A DNA stretch of 64,000 bases from Chitinophaga sp. CF118. Its GTDB lineage: Bacteria; Bacteroidota; Bacteroidia; Chitinophagales; Chitinophagaceae. Position 1 is the stretch's first letter; each line of letters begins with the position of its first letter. The position numbers and the translations under genes are program-made. The stretch lies in NCBI RefSeq assembly GCF_900112615.1, contig NZ_FOMK01000001.1, positions 186,001 through 250,000 on the forward strand, in the 5' to 3' direction. The notes under the pieces are model-generated. The model did no database searches. It was not told where the DNA came from and was given only the letters and a program-made list of their open reading frames with translations. Positions 52,840 to 61,630 of the stretch are shown here, one piece after another.

Positions 52840-55137
52840 ATGCAAACCAACGTTCTTGGCTATCCGCGAATAGGTAGCAACCGGGAATTGAAGAAGGCGA
52901 ACGAAGCCTTCTGGGCAGGTAAAATCTCCCTCGAAAAATTACAGCTTACTACCAGACAACTACGCAGACAAAACTGGGAAACCCTGCAAGCCGCTGGGAT
53001 AGACCTGATCCCTTCCAACGACTTCTCCCTGTATGACCAGGTATTAGATATGTGTTTGATGACCGGCACCGTGCCCGCACGCTTTAAACCACTGATGGAA
53101 TCCCTGGCCAGCGCCAGCAGTCTTGAGCTCTACTTCGCAATGGCACGTGGTTATCAGAAAAATGGCTTCGATGCTACCGCCATGGAAATGACAAAATGGT
53201 TTGATACCAACTATCACTACCTGGTTCCGGAATTCGATGCATCACAAACGTACAGGTTGTTATACAACAAATGCCTGGACGAATTTAAAGAAGCACTTTC
53301 CATTGGTATCCATACCAAACCTGTACTGATAGGCCCTGTCAGCTTCCTGCTACTTGGCAAAATAAAAGATGAACAATTGCAAACAGCAGACCTGCTGGAT
53401 CAACTGCTTCCTGTATATATTCAGCTGCTTCAATCACTGCAAAAGGCAGGTGCTACCTGGGTACAGATAGATGAACCTACCCTTGTATCAGACCTTACAC
53501 CCATCCAGCAATCGTTCTTTCTCCATGCTTACAACAAAATCAAAGCGGCTGTTCCTGAATTAAAAATCATCCTGGCTACCTACTTTGGCGGACTACAGGA
53601 TAACACAGCACTTACACTGGAACTACCTGTAGCGGCGCTGCATGTAGACCTGGTAAGAGCACCGGAACAACTCGATACCATTCTCCCGTTACTCCCTTCT
53701 GAAATGCAATTGTCAATTGGAGTAGTGAATGGCCGTAACATCTGGAAAAACAATTATGATCAGTCACTCACACTTATCAAAAAAGCTACAGATGCACTGG
53801 GTGAGGAACGCGTATTCCTGGCTACTTCCTGCTCTTTACTACACACGCCTTATGACCTTGACCTGGAAACAGCATTGCCCTCACAGATTAAAAACTGGAT
53901 GGCCTTTGCTAAACAGAAAGTGCAGGAGCTGAGCGAACTGAAACAAATACTTTCCGGCAATACTTCCCTGCTGGCAATTAACCGCGATGCAATGAAAGAC
54001 AGAAGCACTTCTTCTATCATTCACAAACCTGCTGTAAAAGCCCGTCTTCTTGCATTGACGGCGGCAGATGCAACCCGTAAGAGCGCTTTCCCCATAAGAC
54101 AGAAAGCTCAGGAAGAAGTATTGAAGTTACCTCTCTTCCCTACTACAACTATTGGTTCTTTCCCGCAAACAGAAGAGATCCGTAAACTGCGTGCTGACCT
54201 TAAAAATGATGTCATCACACAGGAACAATATGATGAGGAAATCAGAAAATCTATTACGGATTCTGTAAGATGGCAGGAAGATCTTCGAATAGATGTTCTG
54301 GTACATGGTGAGTTTGAACGGAATGACATGGTGGAATATTTTGGTGAACAACTGGAGGGATTTGTATTCACTAAAAACGGTTGGGTACAAAGCTATGGTT
54401 CCCGTTGTGTGAAACCTCCGGTGATCTATGGTGATGTGGAACGGAATGCGCCTATGACTGTAAAATGGAGCAGCTATGCACAATCCATTACCAGTAAGCC
54501 TATGAAGGGCATGCTGACAGGACCTGTTACTATCCTGCAATGGTCTTTTGTGCGGGACGATCAGCCACGTGCAGACACTACCCTGCAAATAGCATTGGCT
54601 ATAAGGGATGAAGTAACGGATCTCGAAAAAGCTGGTATCAAAGTGATACAGGTAGATGAACCGGCTATCAGAGAAGGTTTGCCGCTGCGTCATGCCGACT
54701 GGCAACAATACCTGGAATGGGCAGTGAGAGCATTCCGCATCTCCGTTTCTTCCGTGGAAGATTCCACTCAGATCCATACACACATGTGTTATTCTGAGTT
54801 CAACGATATTATCAGCAACATCGCTGCAATGGATGCAGATGTAATTACCATAGAAACATCCCGCTCACAGATGGAGCTACTCGAAATATTCTCTACGTTC
54901 AAATATCCGTATGAAATTGGCCCCGGTGTATATGATATCCACTCTCCACGTGTACCAAGTGTTATTGAAATGACGGAACTGCTGGAGAAAGCGATACAAT
55001 TATTACCAGCACGAAATATATGGGTAAACCCCGACTGTGGACTAAAAACACGCAAATGGCCTGAAACAGAACAGGCTTTACGGAACATGGTAGCCGCTGC
55101 AAAAAACATGCGTGTGGCAGTGAAAGAAATTGTCTGA
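52840..55137 (+). CDS. metE: Cobalamin-independent methionine synthase
   Basis: The protein has 765 residues from the ATG at 52840. The family has two TIM barrels. The N-terminal barrel begins TNVLGYPRIGSNRELKKANE. The C-terminal barrel starts about residue 430 (TTTIGSFPQT). Zinc ligands are in IHTHMCYSEF (about 645-655, His and Cys), the Glu of ITIETSRS, and WVNPDCGLKTR (about 728, Cys). It transfers the methyl group of 5-methyltetrahydrofolate (polyglutamate) to homocysteine. Upstream cobalamin riboswitch control agrees with this role. A strong terminator follows the stop. Confidence 0.97.
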   Translation: MQTNVLGYPRIGSNRELKKANEAFWAGKISLEKLQLTTRQLRRQNWETLQAAGIDLIPSNDFSLYDQVLDMCLMTGTVPARFKPLMESLASASSLELYFAMARGYQKNGFDATAMEMTKWFDTNYHYLVPEFDASQTYRLLYNKCLDEFKEALSIGIHTKPVLIGPVSFLLLGKIKDEQLQTADLLDQLLPVYIQLLQSLQKAGATWVQIDEPTLVSDLTPIQQSFFLHAYNKIKAAVPELKIILATYFGGLQDNTALTLELPVAALHVDLVRAPEQLDTILPLLPSEMQLSIGVVNGRNIWKNNYDQSLTLIKKATDALGEERVFLATSCSLLHTPYDLDLETALPSQIKNWMAFAKQKVQELSELKQILSGNTSLLAINRDAMKDRSTSSIIHKPAVKARLLALTAADATRKSAFPIRQKAQEEVLKLPLFPTTTIGSFPQTEEIRKLRADLKNDVITQEQYDEEIRKSITDSVRWQEDLRIDVLVHGEFERNDMVEYFGEQLEGFVFTKNGWVQSYGSRCVKPPVIYGDVERNAPMTVKWSSYAQSITSKPMKGMLTGPVTILQWSFVRDDQPRADTTLQIALAIRDEVTDLEKAGIKVIQVDEPAIREGLPLRHADWQQYLEWAVRAFRISVSSVEDSTQIHTHMCYSEFNDIISNIAAMDADVITIETSRSQMELLEIFSTFKYPYEIGPGVYDIHSPRVPSVIEMTELLEKAIQLLPARNIWVNPDCGLKTRKWPETEQALRNMVAAAKNMRVAVKEIV

Positions 55138-55142
55138 TATAT

Positions 55143-55181
55143 AAGTGTAACAGGGCTGATCATCCTGTTACACTTTTTTTA
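55143..55181 (+). terminator. Terminator after metE
   Basis: A 12-bp stem AAGTGTAACAGG (55143-55154) pairs with 55164-55175 and runs into a 7-base T tract. Confidence 0.92.
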
Positions 55182-55196
55182 AGCTAATTTTGCATT

Positions 55197-55439
55197 ATGG
55201 CTCATCATGAATCTGTCATATGTCCCCGCTGTAAAGCTGCATTTGAGTGCCGTGTGGGTTCCATATTGCAATGCCAATGCCAGCAGGTAACTTTAACCGA
55301 AGATGAGCGTGCATATATCAATGAAACATATTCAGAATGCCTTTGTGCCAGCTGCCTCACAGCCATGCAAAAATCATACAGGCAAACGCATTTTTTGAAA
55401 CGCCTGCAGCAATTCTTCTCCCTCTCTTCAAAAAGATAA
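55197..55439 (+). CDS. Small cysteine-rich CWC-family protein
   Basis: The protein has 80 residues with ten cysteines at most: CPRC near the start, CRVGSILQCQC in the middle and CLCASCL after residue 48. This pattern fits the cysteine-rich CWC family and suggests zinc binding. The C-terminal 25 residues are basic and helical. It starts 15 bases after the metE terminator T-run and 14 bases before the thioesterase gene, so it is the first gene of that pair. Function is unknown. Confidence 0.8.
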   Translation: MAHHESVICPRCKAAFECRVGSILQCQCQQVTLTEDERAYINETYSECLCASCLTAMQKSYRQTHFLKRLQQFFSLSSKR

Positions 55440-55453
55440 ATCATCAGATAGTT

Positions 55454-55849
55454 ATGGCATACGAAAAACAGATTGAAGAATCCGTTACCCGCATCTTTAA
55501 AGCGGTATTTCCAAACACAGTAAACCATTATGATACACTCTTCGGAGGCACCGCTATGCAACTCATGGACGAAGCTGCTTTTATTACAGCTACACGTTTC
55601 AGCCGTATGCGCATGGTAACTGTTTCCAGTGATCGTATCGATTTTAAAAAGGCTATTCCCGGTGGTACAATTATCGAACTTGTGGGAAAAGTAGTGCATG
55701 TAGGAAAAACAAGCCTGAAAGTAGAAGTAGATATTTTTGTGGAACAGATGTATAACACACACCGCGAAAGAGCAATATCCGGAACCTTCACCTTTGTTGC
55801 GATTGACGACCAGAAACGGCCTACGCAAATCGTATTACTGCACGAGTAA
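55454..55849 (+). CDS. Acyl-CoA thioesterase (hotdog fold)
   Basis: The protein has 131 residues from the ATG at 55454; an upstream frame overlapping the CWC gene was rejected. The hotdog fold of the YciA/BACH type shows FPNTVNHYDTLFGGTAMQLMD (split here: the Asn and Asp are catalytic candidates), then the long helix MDEAAFITATRFSR. Next are VTVSSDRIDFKKAIPGG and GTFTFVAIDDQKRP. The family hydrolyses acyl-CoA to free acid and CoA; chain-length preference is unknown. It is in an operon with the CWC protein. Confidence 0.88.
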   Translation: MAYEKQIEESVTRIFKAVFPNTVNHYDTLFGGTAMQLMDEAAFITATRFSRMRMVTVSSDRIDFKKAIPGGTIIELVGKVVHVGKTSLKVEVDIFVEQMYNTHRERAISGTFTFVAIDDQKRPTQIVLLHE

Positions 55850-55914
55850 TAAAACCAGGAACTCCTATTTTGTATACTTATCTATCAACAGGCAATATCA
55901 GTAGGTCAGTGTTT

Positions 55915-56097
55915 GAGTAGTGTTCGGGAAGACTTCCGGGTTTGACTGGTGGTAGGACACTGGTAGGACACTGGTAGACAGGGGGTTGACCGGGGGTTGG
56001 GCGGGACAATAGCCGGTCTAACCCCGTTCTACCTGCGCTCTACCACCGGTCAATACCCGGTCAAACCCAGAAGTCTCCCCGAACACTACCCGAACTC
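55915..56097. repeat. Long imperfect palindrome with internal short tandem repeats
   Basis: The left arm (GAGTAGTGTTCGGGAAGACT from 55915, then CCGGGTTTGAC and TGGTGGTAG) is matched inverted at about 56038-56097 (CTACCACCGGTCAA, GGTCAAACCCAGAAGTCT, CCCCGAACACTAC). The middle holds GGTAGGACACT repeated and GGGGGTTGACC/GGGGGTTGGGC. It fills most of the 366-base gap between the thioesterase and slyD terminator. No coding frame is visible. Confidence 0.75.
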
Positions 56098-56160
56098 CCT
56101 ACAGCGTTTATAGCAAGATAATAACGCCTAAAAAGGCATACGTCTTATCCGGCATGAAAT

Positions 56161-56196
56161 AAAAAGCCTGTATCGCAAGAACGATACAGGCTTTTT
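56161..56196. terminator. Terminator of the slyD-like gene
   Basis: A 15-bp perfect stem AAAAAGCCTGTATCG (56161-56175) pairs with 56182-56196 across a 6-base loop, with A and T tracts at its base. The core equals that of the hairpin at 38674. Confidence 0.88.
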
Positions 56197-56215
56197 ATTT
56201 ATACATCGTTTGTAT

Positions 56216-56641
56216 CTATTTGATTTCTACTAATTCGATATCAAATACCAGGGCTTCACCTGCTAATGGGTGATTCGCATCCAGAGTAATGAATTCACTA
56301 CCGATAGCTGCAACTTTTACAGGGAATACCTGTCCTTCAGGATTGCTCATCTGCAGATCCATTCCTACTTCAGGATTCAGTTCTGCCGGAATGTTATCTT
56401 TAGGGAATTCCATGATCAGCTCTTCATTTTTAGGACCGTATGCCTCTTCAACCGGGATATTGAGGGTTCTTTTATCACCCACCTGCATATCGATCACACC
56501 ATTATCGAAGCCTTTAATCACCATACCTGCACCTACCTGGAACTCCAGCGGGTCCCTGCCTTCTGAGGAATCAAATGTAGTTCCATTGGTCAGACGGCCA
56601 TGATAATGTACACGTACTGTATCTCCGTTTTTAACTTGCAT
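56216..56641 (-). CDS. FKBP-type peptidyl-prolyl isomerase, SlyD-like
   Basis: The protein has 141 residues. The split FKBP domain has VRVHYHGRLTNGTTFDSSEG, the FKBP pattern PLEFQVGAGMVIKGFDNGVI and PLAGEALVFDIELVEI. The insert-in-flap chaperone domain lies about residues 65-125 (EEAYGPKNEELIMEFPKDNI). The His-rich metal-binding tail of enterobacterial SlyD is missing. It assists prolyl isomerisation and folding in the cytoplasm. It is monocistronic with its own terminator. Confidence 0.93.
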   Translation of the reverse strand: MQVKNGDTVRVHYHGRLTNGTTFDSSEGRDPLEFQVGAGMVIKGFDNGVIDMQVGDKRTLNIPVEEAYGPKNEELIMEFPKDNIPAELNPEVGMDLQMSNPEGQVFPVKVAAIGSEFITLDANHPLAGEALVFDIELVEIK

Positions 56642-56771
56642 AATAATAAAGTATTAAGTGTTTACTGGATTTATACCTGCAAGGTAAGAAAATTTATAAA
56701 CCCACGAACCAGCCTTAGCACTCACTATGGAGGACTATTGTCTATGGACTATTTAAAGTAAATTTACGCCC

Positions 56772-57935
56772 ATGTACAAAATCATCATCCCTCTATTCAT
56801 ATGGATGGCCTGCAGCTTCACTGCCAGCAGCCAGGTCATTACCGGAGCAGACAGAACAAACGAATACCTCCCCCTGCTAAAAGGCAAAAGGGTGGCTTTA
56901 CTTGTAAATCAGACTGCAACAATAGGACAGACCCATCTTGTAGATTCATTACTGAAACTGGGCGTACATATTCAAAAGATCTTCAGCCCGGAACATGGTT
57001 TCCGCGGTAAAGCTGATGCAGGTGAGAAAATAGGTAACAGTGCCGATGAAAGCACCGGACTGCCTATCGTATCATTGTACGGCAAACACCGCAAAGCTGA
57101 TGCAGCAGATTTAAATGATGTAGATATCTTAATATTTGATATTCAGGATGTAGGTACACGTTTTTATACCTACATATCTTCACTACAGGAACTGATGGAA
57201 TCTGCAGCGGAAAATAATAAACCGCTGATAGTACTGGACAGACCAAACCCAAACGGGCATTACGTTGATGGTCCTGTACTGGATACTGCTTTCCGCTCCT
57301 TTGTGGGTATGCAGCCCATTCCTATTGTACACGGTATGACCGTTGGAGAATATGCTAATATGCTTAATGGAGAAAAATGGCTGAGGAATGGTGTACACTG
57401 CCAGCTCACCGTTATCACCTGTCAGGAATATGACCACCACACTTTTTACCAGTTACCCGTGAAACCTTCGCCGAACCTGCCTAATATGGCATCTATTTAT
57501 CTGTATCCTTCCACCTGCCTGTTCGAAGGTACAGCCCTGAGCCTGGGACGTGGTACTGATCTGCCATTCCAGGTGTTCGGACATCCGAAGTTTCCTTCAA
57601 GCCTGTTTTCATTTACCCCTCACAGTACAGATGGTGCTAAAGATCCGGTATTGAAAGATGTAACCTGCTATGGCTATAACCTTACGGGCACACCAGGAAA
57701 AGTAAGGGCACAAATGGAAAATCGTGTACAGCTGAAATGGCTGATCAAAGCATACGAGCTCTTTCCTGATAAAACAAAGTTCTTTATTGCATCTTTCAAC
57801 AGGCTGGCGGGTAATGCTACCCTGCAACAACAGATCATAAAAGGTATGAGCGAAACAGCTATCCGCAAAAGCTGGGAACCCGCTTTAAGTAAATTTAAAA
57901 CTATGAGGAAGAAATATTTATTATATGCAGAATAA
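56772..57935 (+). CDS. namZ: NamZ-type exo-beta-N-acetylmuramidase (DUF1343)
   Basis: The protein has 387 residues; the signal peptide ends FTASSQ. DUF1343 signatures are VALLVNQTATIG, KIFSPEHGFRG, DILIFDIQDVGTRFYTYI, LDRPNPNGHYVDGP and FEGTALSLGRGTDLPFQ, which include the Glu residues implicated in NamZ of Bacillus (family knowledge). It releases N-acetylmuramic acid from peptidoglycan fragments, so it serves cell-wall recycling in the periplasm. Its 3' end overlaps fmt by 11 bases. Confidence 0.92.
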   Translation: MYKIIIPLFIWMACSFTASSQVITGADRTNEYLPLLKGKRVALLVNQTATIGQTHLVDSLLKLGVHIQKIFSPEHGFRGKADAGEKIGNSADESTGLPIVSLYGKHRKADAADLNDVDILIFDIQDVGTRFYTYISSLQELMESAAENNKPLIVLDRPNPNGHYVDGPVLDTAFRSFVGMQPIPIVHGMTVGEYANMLNGEKWLRNGVHCQLTVITCQEYDHHTFYQLPVKPSPNLPNMASIYLYPSTCLFEGTALSLGRGTDLPFQVFGHPKFPSSLFSFTPHSTDGAKDPVLKDVTCYGYNLTGTPGKVRAQMENRVQLKWLIKAYELFPDKTKFFIASFNRLAGNATLQQQIIKGMSETAIRKSWEPALSKFKTMRKKYLLYAE

Positions 57936-58854
57936 TACCAGGATCATCTTTATGGGTACCCCGGACTTTGCAGTAGCATCTCTGGATATACTGGTACAAC
58001 ATGGATATAATGTAGTAGGTGTAATCACAGCTCCCGACAAACCTGCCGGACGCGGACTACAATTACAGGAAAGCGCTGTAAAACAATACGCAATTGCCAA
58101 AGGATTAAAAGTATTACAACCGGAGAAGCTGAAAAACCCTGAATTCCTGGAAGAACTGAAGGCCTTACAGGCAGATTTACAGGTAGTAGTGGCCTTCCGT
58201 ATGCTGCCGGAACTGGTATGGAATATGCCACCGCTGGGTACCATCAATGTACATGCTTCTCTCCTGCCCAATTACCGCGGTGCTGCCCCTATCAACTGGG
58301 CTATCATCAACGGTGAGAAGGAATCTGGTGTCACTACCTTCAAATTGCAGCATGAAATTGATACCGGTAACGTACTTTTCAGTCAGGCCGTTCCGATCAG
58401 AGACGATGAAACAGCCGGAGAGTTGCACGATGCACTGATGCAAACAGGTGCAGACTTGTTGCTGAAAACAGTACAGGCCATCGTTTCCGGCAATGTACAT
58501 GAAACACCGCAGGCACAGATAGATGCTGCAGATATCAAACATGCACCCAAGATCTTCAAAGAGAACTGTCAGATCAACTGGGAACAACCGGTTGATCAGA
58601 TTCATAATCTGGTGCGGGGCCTCAGTCCCTATCCTACTGCCTGGTCCACCTTGCAGGGAAAAGGAATTAAGATATTCAAAGCACAGAAAGAACATGTTAT
58701 ACCTAAAGTAGCTCCGGGAGAGATATTAACAGACAATAAAACTTACCTGAAAATTGCAGCGGCTGACGGATACCTTTCTTTACAGGAGATACAACTGGAA
58801 GGAAAAAAGAAAATGGATATTGAAGCTTTTCTGAGGGGTTACCGGGTAAACTAA
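57925..58854 (+). CDS. fmt: Methionyl-tRNA formyltransferase
   Basis: The protein has 309 residues, a normal length. The N-terminal formyltransferase domain starts IIFMGTPDFAVASL and has VITAPDKPAGRG, NVHASLLPNYRGAAPINWAI with the catalytic Asn and His, and the Asp of HEIDTGNVLF. The C-terminal OB-like tRNA-binding domain begins about residue 205 (INWEQPVDQIHNLVRGLSPYP). It formylates initiator Met-tRNA with 10-formyltetrahydrofolate. It overlaps namZ by 11 bases in another frame; the partner def gene is not adjacent. Confidence 0.97.
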   Translation: MQNNTRIIFMGTPDFAVASLDILVQHGYNVVGVITAPDKPAGRGLQLQESAVKQYAIAKGLKVLQPEKLKNPEFLEELKALQADLQVVVAFRMLPELVWNMPPLGTINVHASLLPNYRGAAPINWAIINGEKESGVTTFKLQHEIDTGNVLFSQAVPIRDDETAGELHDALMQTGADLLLKTVQAIVSGNVHETPQAQIDAADIKHAPKIFKENCQINWEQPVDQIHNLVRGLSPYPTAWSTLQGKGIKIFKAQKEHVIPKVAPGEILTDNKTYLKIAAADGYLSLQEIQLEGKKKMDIEAFLRGYRVN

Positions 58855-58859
58855 CTGCT

Positions 58860-58899
58860 TTAAAATAAAATAGACTCCAATGGAGTCTATTTTATTTTA
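58860..58899. terminator. Bidirectional terminator
   Basis: A perfect palindrome, arms of about 19 bp around A58880, with core AGACTCCA/TGGAGTCT and long A/T bases. The central bases must stay unpaired to form the loop. It lies between convergent fmt and the LysM gene. Confidence 0.85.
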
Positions 58900-58915
58900 A
58901 ACTATATATAGTAAT

Positions 58916-59920
58916 TTAATCTTCGTAATTCAATTCAACATAGAACTTTGCATCGTTTGTACCCAAAGCCTCCAACGCAGAATCACTCAGCTTGATAATA
59001 AGGCCGGCGTTCTGTTTGATCTGAGGAATAGACTCCAGCACCTTCGCATATATAAATTTACCATTCAGCGGATTAGTCACTTTTATGATAGTACCTCTCT
59101 GGGCAGTATTATGCAGGGCATAATATTTACCAGTAGCGGCATTGCTCTTAAACCAGCCACCAGGACCTTTTTCAGTAGTAACACTTTTCCCGTTGTTGGT
59201 CTGCTGCATATACAGCTGTTCAAAAGAAGCACTGGAAGGCAAAGACGTAGCAGGTTTGGTTTCAGGCTGTTTTACAGGTTCCGGCGTTGTTGCAGGAGGA
59301 GGTGTTGTAGCCGGAGGAGGTGTTACCACCGGTGCAGTTACCACTGGTTCAGGCTTAGTAGCAGGAGTTGGTGTACCATTTACGGGAGGTGTAGCAGGTG
59401 CAGTTGTAACTGGCGTTGTAGCCGGAGGAGGTGTTGTTACCGGCGGCGTTGAAGCCACAGGTGCTGTAGCACTACCATTCTTCAGAAATCCTATTATTAC
59501 ATAACTGTCCTTCTTTAATCCATCTCCGCTCAGATTATTCCAGTGACGGATATTATCCAATGGTACCTTGTTATGATTAACGCTTAAGCGGTATAAAGTT
59601 TCCTTCTCTTCCACTTTATGATAAACAGGAGTATAACCTGCTACTGCATCTCCCTTCTGTGTGAAATTGACATTATTTAAAGGTATTTTCACCTGCTGCC
59701 CAAGTTGTAACCCTTTGTCAAATGGAACACTGTTTTCTGTCGCTATATCTTTGGGAGATATACTGTAAGATCTTCCCAGGCTATAAAATGTTTCCCCTTT
59801 TTTTACCATGTGCGTTAAATAGAGGTCAGGCGAAGTGCCCTGTACCTGCAACATGTCCTGTGCCTTTACTCCTGTCACACATAATACAAGTCCTGCAATT
59901 GTCATGAACGTTTTTACCAT
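58916..59920 (-). CDS. Secreted LysM protein with RlpA-like C-terminal domain
   Basis: The protein has 334 residues from the ATG at 59920, which starts a signal peptide ending TGVKAQ; an upstream in-frame ATG adds 24 basic residues and is less likely. LysM modules lie at about 35-80 (MVKKGETFYSLGRSYSISPK) and about 100-150 (KVEEKETLYRLSVNHNKVPL) and bind peptidoglycan glycan. A Pro/Thr/Ala-rich linker of about 85 residues follows. The last 85 residues resemble a double-psi beta-barrel as in RlpA (YYALHNTAQRGTIIKVTNPL). It is probably a wall-associated protein; lytic activity is uncertain. Confidence 0.87.
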   Translation of the reverse strand: MVKTFMTIAGLVLCVTGVKAQDMLQVQGTSPDLYLTHMVKKGETFYSLGRSYSISPKDIATENSVPFDKGLQLGQQVKIPLNNVNFTQKGDAVAGYTPVYHKVEEKETLYRLSVNHNKVPLDNIRHWNNLSGDGLKKDSYVIIGFLKNGSATAPVASTPPVTTPPPATTPVTTAPATPPVNGTPTPATKPEPVVTAPVVTPPPATTPPPATTPEPVKQPETKPATSLPSSASFEQLYMQQTNNGKSVTTEKGPGGWFKSNAATGKYYALHNTAQRGTIIKVTNPLNGKFIYAKVLESIPQIKQNAGLIIKLSDSALEALGTNDAKFYVELNYED

Positions 59921-59988
59921 ACTACTACGCTGTTTGTACCTTTCGGGTAACGAAATTATAATTTTTTTTAGGTTTTGAGGTTTGCACT

Positions 59989-60183
59989 TCAAACTTCCTT
60001 AAGTATACGGAGTTCTTTTGGATAGTAATTATTGATGGAGTTCGGATAATACCCTGGTCCGGCCAGACTGCTATCTTCAAAATGGATTTTTTCTCCTACC
60101 GCAAGTACACGCAAAAAAGCTGCCAAATCCATATCCGGCAAAGCGGCTAAAGTGTTTGTAAATATACCTGGTAAAAAAACCAC
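59989..60183 (-). CDS. Possible small protein, unknown
   Basis: The frame has 64 codons and a GTG start. It lies between hemG (101 bases upstream) and the LysM gene (68 bases downstream), all on the minus strand. The composition is protein-like (LAALPDMDLAAFLRVLAVGE, then a Tyr/Asn-rich part), with no signal peptide or known domain. There is no ATG and no independent promoter is seen, so it may be spurious. Confidence 0.35.
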   Translation of the reverse strand: MVFLPGIFTNTLAALPDMDLAAFLRVLAVGEKIHFEDSSLAGPGYYPNSINNYYPKELRILKEV

Positions 60184-60284
60184 CCCACTATTTTATGGCA
60201 AAATAACAAATTTAGTCCATAGAAACGGGACTACACATGAGGAATCATTCATTCCCGGGTTAAATGTTGTATGATTTAGGTTTC

Positions 60285-61622
60285 TTACATTTTATCAGCA
60301 ATCCCCTTTGCTGCCTGTATAATGGCAGGTACCGCAACTGCTGTAACATAACTACCTGCCAGTTGGATACCGGTATTACGCTGTTCAAAGGCTTTGATAT
60401 GCTGGCGGATCTGTACATGCCCTACATTGAGTTGTGGGATAGCTCTTTTCCATTCACTAAAATGTTGTAATTCAGGTAATGTTTCCAGTCCCAGTAGAGA
60501 CATGAACTCACTGATTATCTCTTTCTGCAGTTTTTCAGCACCTAACTGCTCAAATAAATGTTCCTTCCTGGCTCCACCGGTAAAAATGGTGAATAAGGCC
60601 TTGCCTTCGGGTGCACGGGAAGGAAAAATAGCGGAGTTACAGATAGCCCCCAGGAAATGTTTCTTTGCAGCATGAGGTACGAGGAAGCCGAATCCGGCAG
60701 GCACTTTGGAGAGAGCCTCTGCACCAAATCCCAGATGCAGCACACCCATATGCGGATAATGTATGTTATTCAGTTCTGCAGCCAGAGGAGCATCCAGGGT
60801 AGCGATAGCAGCTCCTGTAATGTAAGCTGGCGTTGTAAAGATGATACGGTCTGCATTCAGCATAGCTGTATGACCATTCTCTTCGTATTGTACAATATAA
60901 TCTGTAGCTCCTTTGGTGATACCTGTAATAGTGCTGTTAAGATGTACAGGCCCGGTGAGCAGGGAAAGCAGACGTTCGGCCAGCACAATATTCCCTCCTT
61001 TAAAAGCAACGATTTTCCTGCCTCCCATCGCTTTCATATTCTTCATCAATCCCGCAGTAACACTGCCATATTCTTTTTCCCAGCGGGGTAGCATGGGTAA
61101 TACTTCCTGTATAGACAGGTTGTCAGGATTACCTGCATAAATACCGGATAATACCGGTTCAAACAGGTACTCTCCTATTTCATGGCCAAAACGGCGATTA
61201 ACAAAAGAAGACACAGACTCTTCGCCACCATCCTTACGTGCTTTGCGGAACCGTTCTGTGAACAATCGCCATTTTGCTCCACCACTCACATACTTCGAAC
61301 GCAGTATTTTCAGTGGATGTGGAGATACGGCATGCAGCTGATCATTCCTTACCAGGAAACGGTTTTTGCTGGCAGCAGTGGCTTCCATCAATGCATCCTG
61401 CAAACCCAGTTCTTCAATGAAGGCCATGGTTTCTGGTGTAGCACCAATGGAATTAGGGCCCGCATCCAGCTCATAACCATTGATATGGAACGATTTAATA
61501 ACACCCCCTACCTGCGGAGCAGATTCCAGCAGTTGATAGGGAATACCTTTCTTTTGCAGTTCATAAGCAATGCTAAGCCCGGATAATCCGGCGCCGACGA
61601 TAATAACGGGTTGTGTCTTCAT
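60285..61622 (-). CDS. hemG: Protoporphyrinogen/coproporphyrinogen oxidase, HemY type
   Basis: The protein has 445 residues. The FAD-binding Rossmann motif VGAGLSGLSIAYELQKKG lies at 9-26, followed by LLESAPQVGGVI and DAGPNSIGA. The middle includes the family block FEPVLSGIYAGNPDNLS. The C-terminal FAD contact is GIQLAGSYVTAVAVP. It oxidises the porphyrinogen ring with oxygen; whether the substrate is protoporphyrinogen IX or coproporphyrinogen III cannot be told from sequence alone. It starts 8 bases after the hemH stop, so hemH and hemG form an operon, divergent from hemA. Confidence 0.93.
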   Translation of the reverse strand: MKTQPVIIVGAGLSGLSIAYELQKKGIPYQLLESAPQVGGVIKSFHINGYELDAGPNSIGATPETMAFIEELGLQDALMEATAASKNRFLVRNDQLHAVSPHPLKILRSKYVSGGAKWRLFTERFRKARKDGGEESVSSFVNRRFGHEIGEYLFEPVLSGIYAGNPDNLSIQEVLPMLPRWEKEYGSVTAGLMKNMKAMGGRKIVAFKGGNIVLAERLLSLLTGPVHLNSTITGITKGATDYIVQYEENGHTAMLNADRIIFTTPAYITGAAIATLDAPLAAELNNIHYPHMGVLHLGFGAEALSKVPAGFGFLVPHAAKKHFLGAICNSAIFPSRAPEGKALFTIFTGGARKEHLFEQLGAEKLQKEIISEFMSLLGLETLPELQHFSEWKRAIPQLNVGHVQIRQHIKAFEQRNTGIQLAGSYVTAVAVPAIIQAAKGIADKM

Positions 61623-61630
61623 AGGTTAAA

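Noticed and set aside
55205-55828. Minus-strand frame of 207 codons opposite the CWC and thioesterase genes
   Set aside because: It is Cys/His/Tyr-rich shadow sequence of two recognisable plus-strand genes.
55915-56097. Possible CRISPR array because of repeated GGTAGGAC units
   Set aside because: The units are about 11 bases, adjacent and irregular, with no spacers of constant length and no cas genes.
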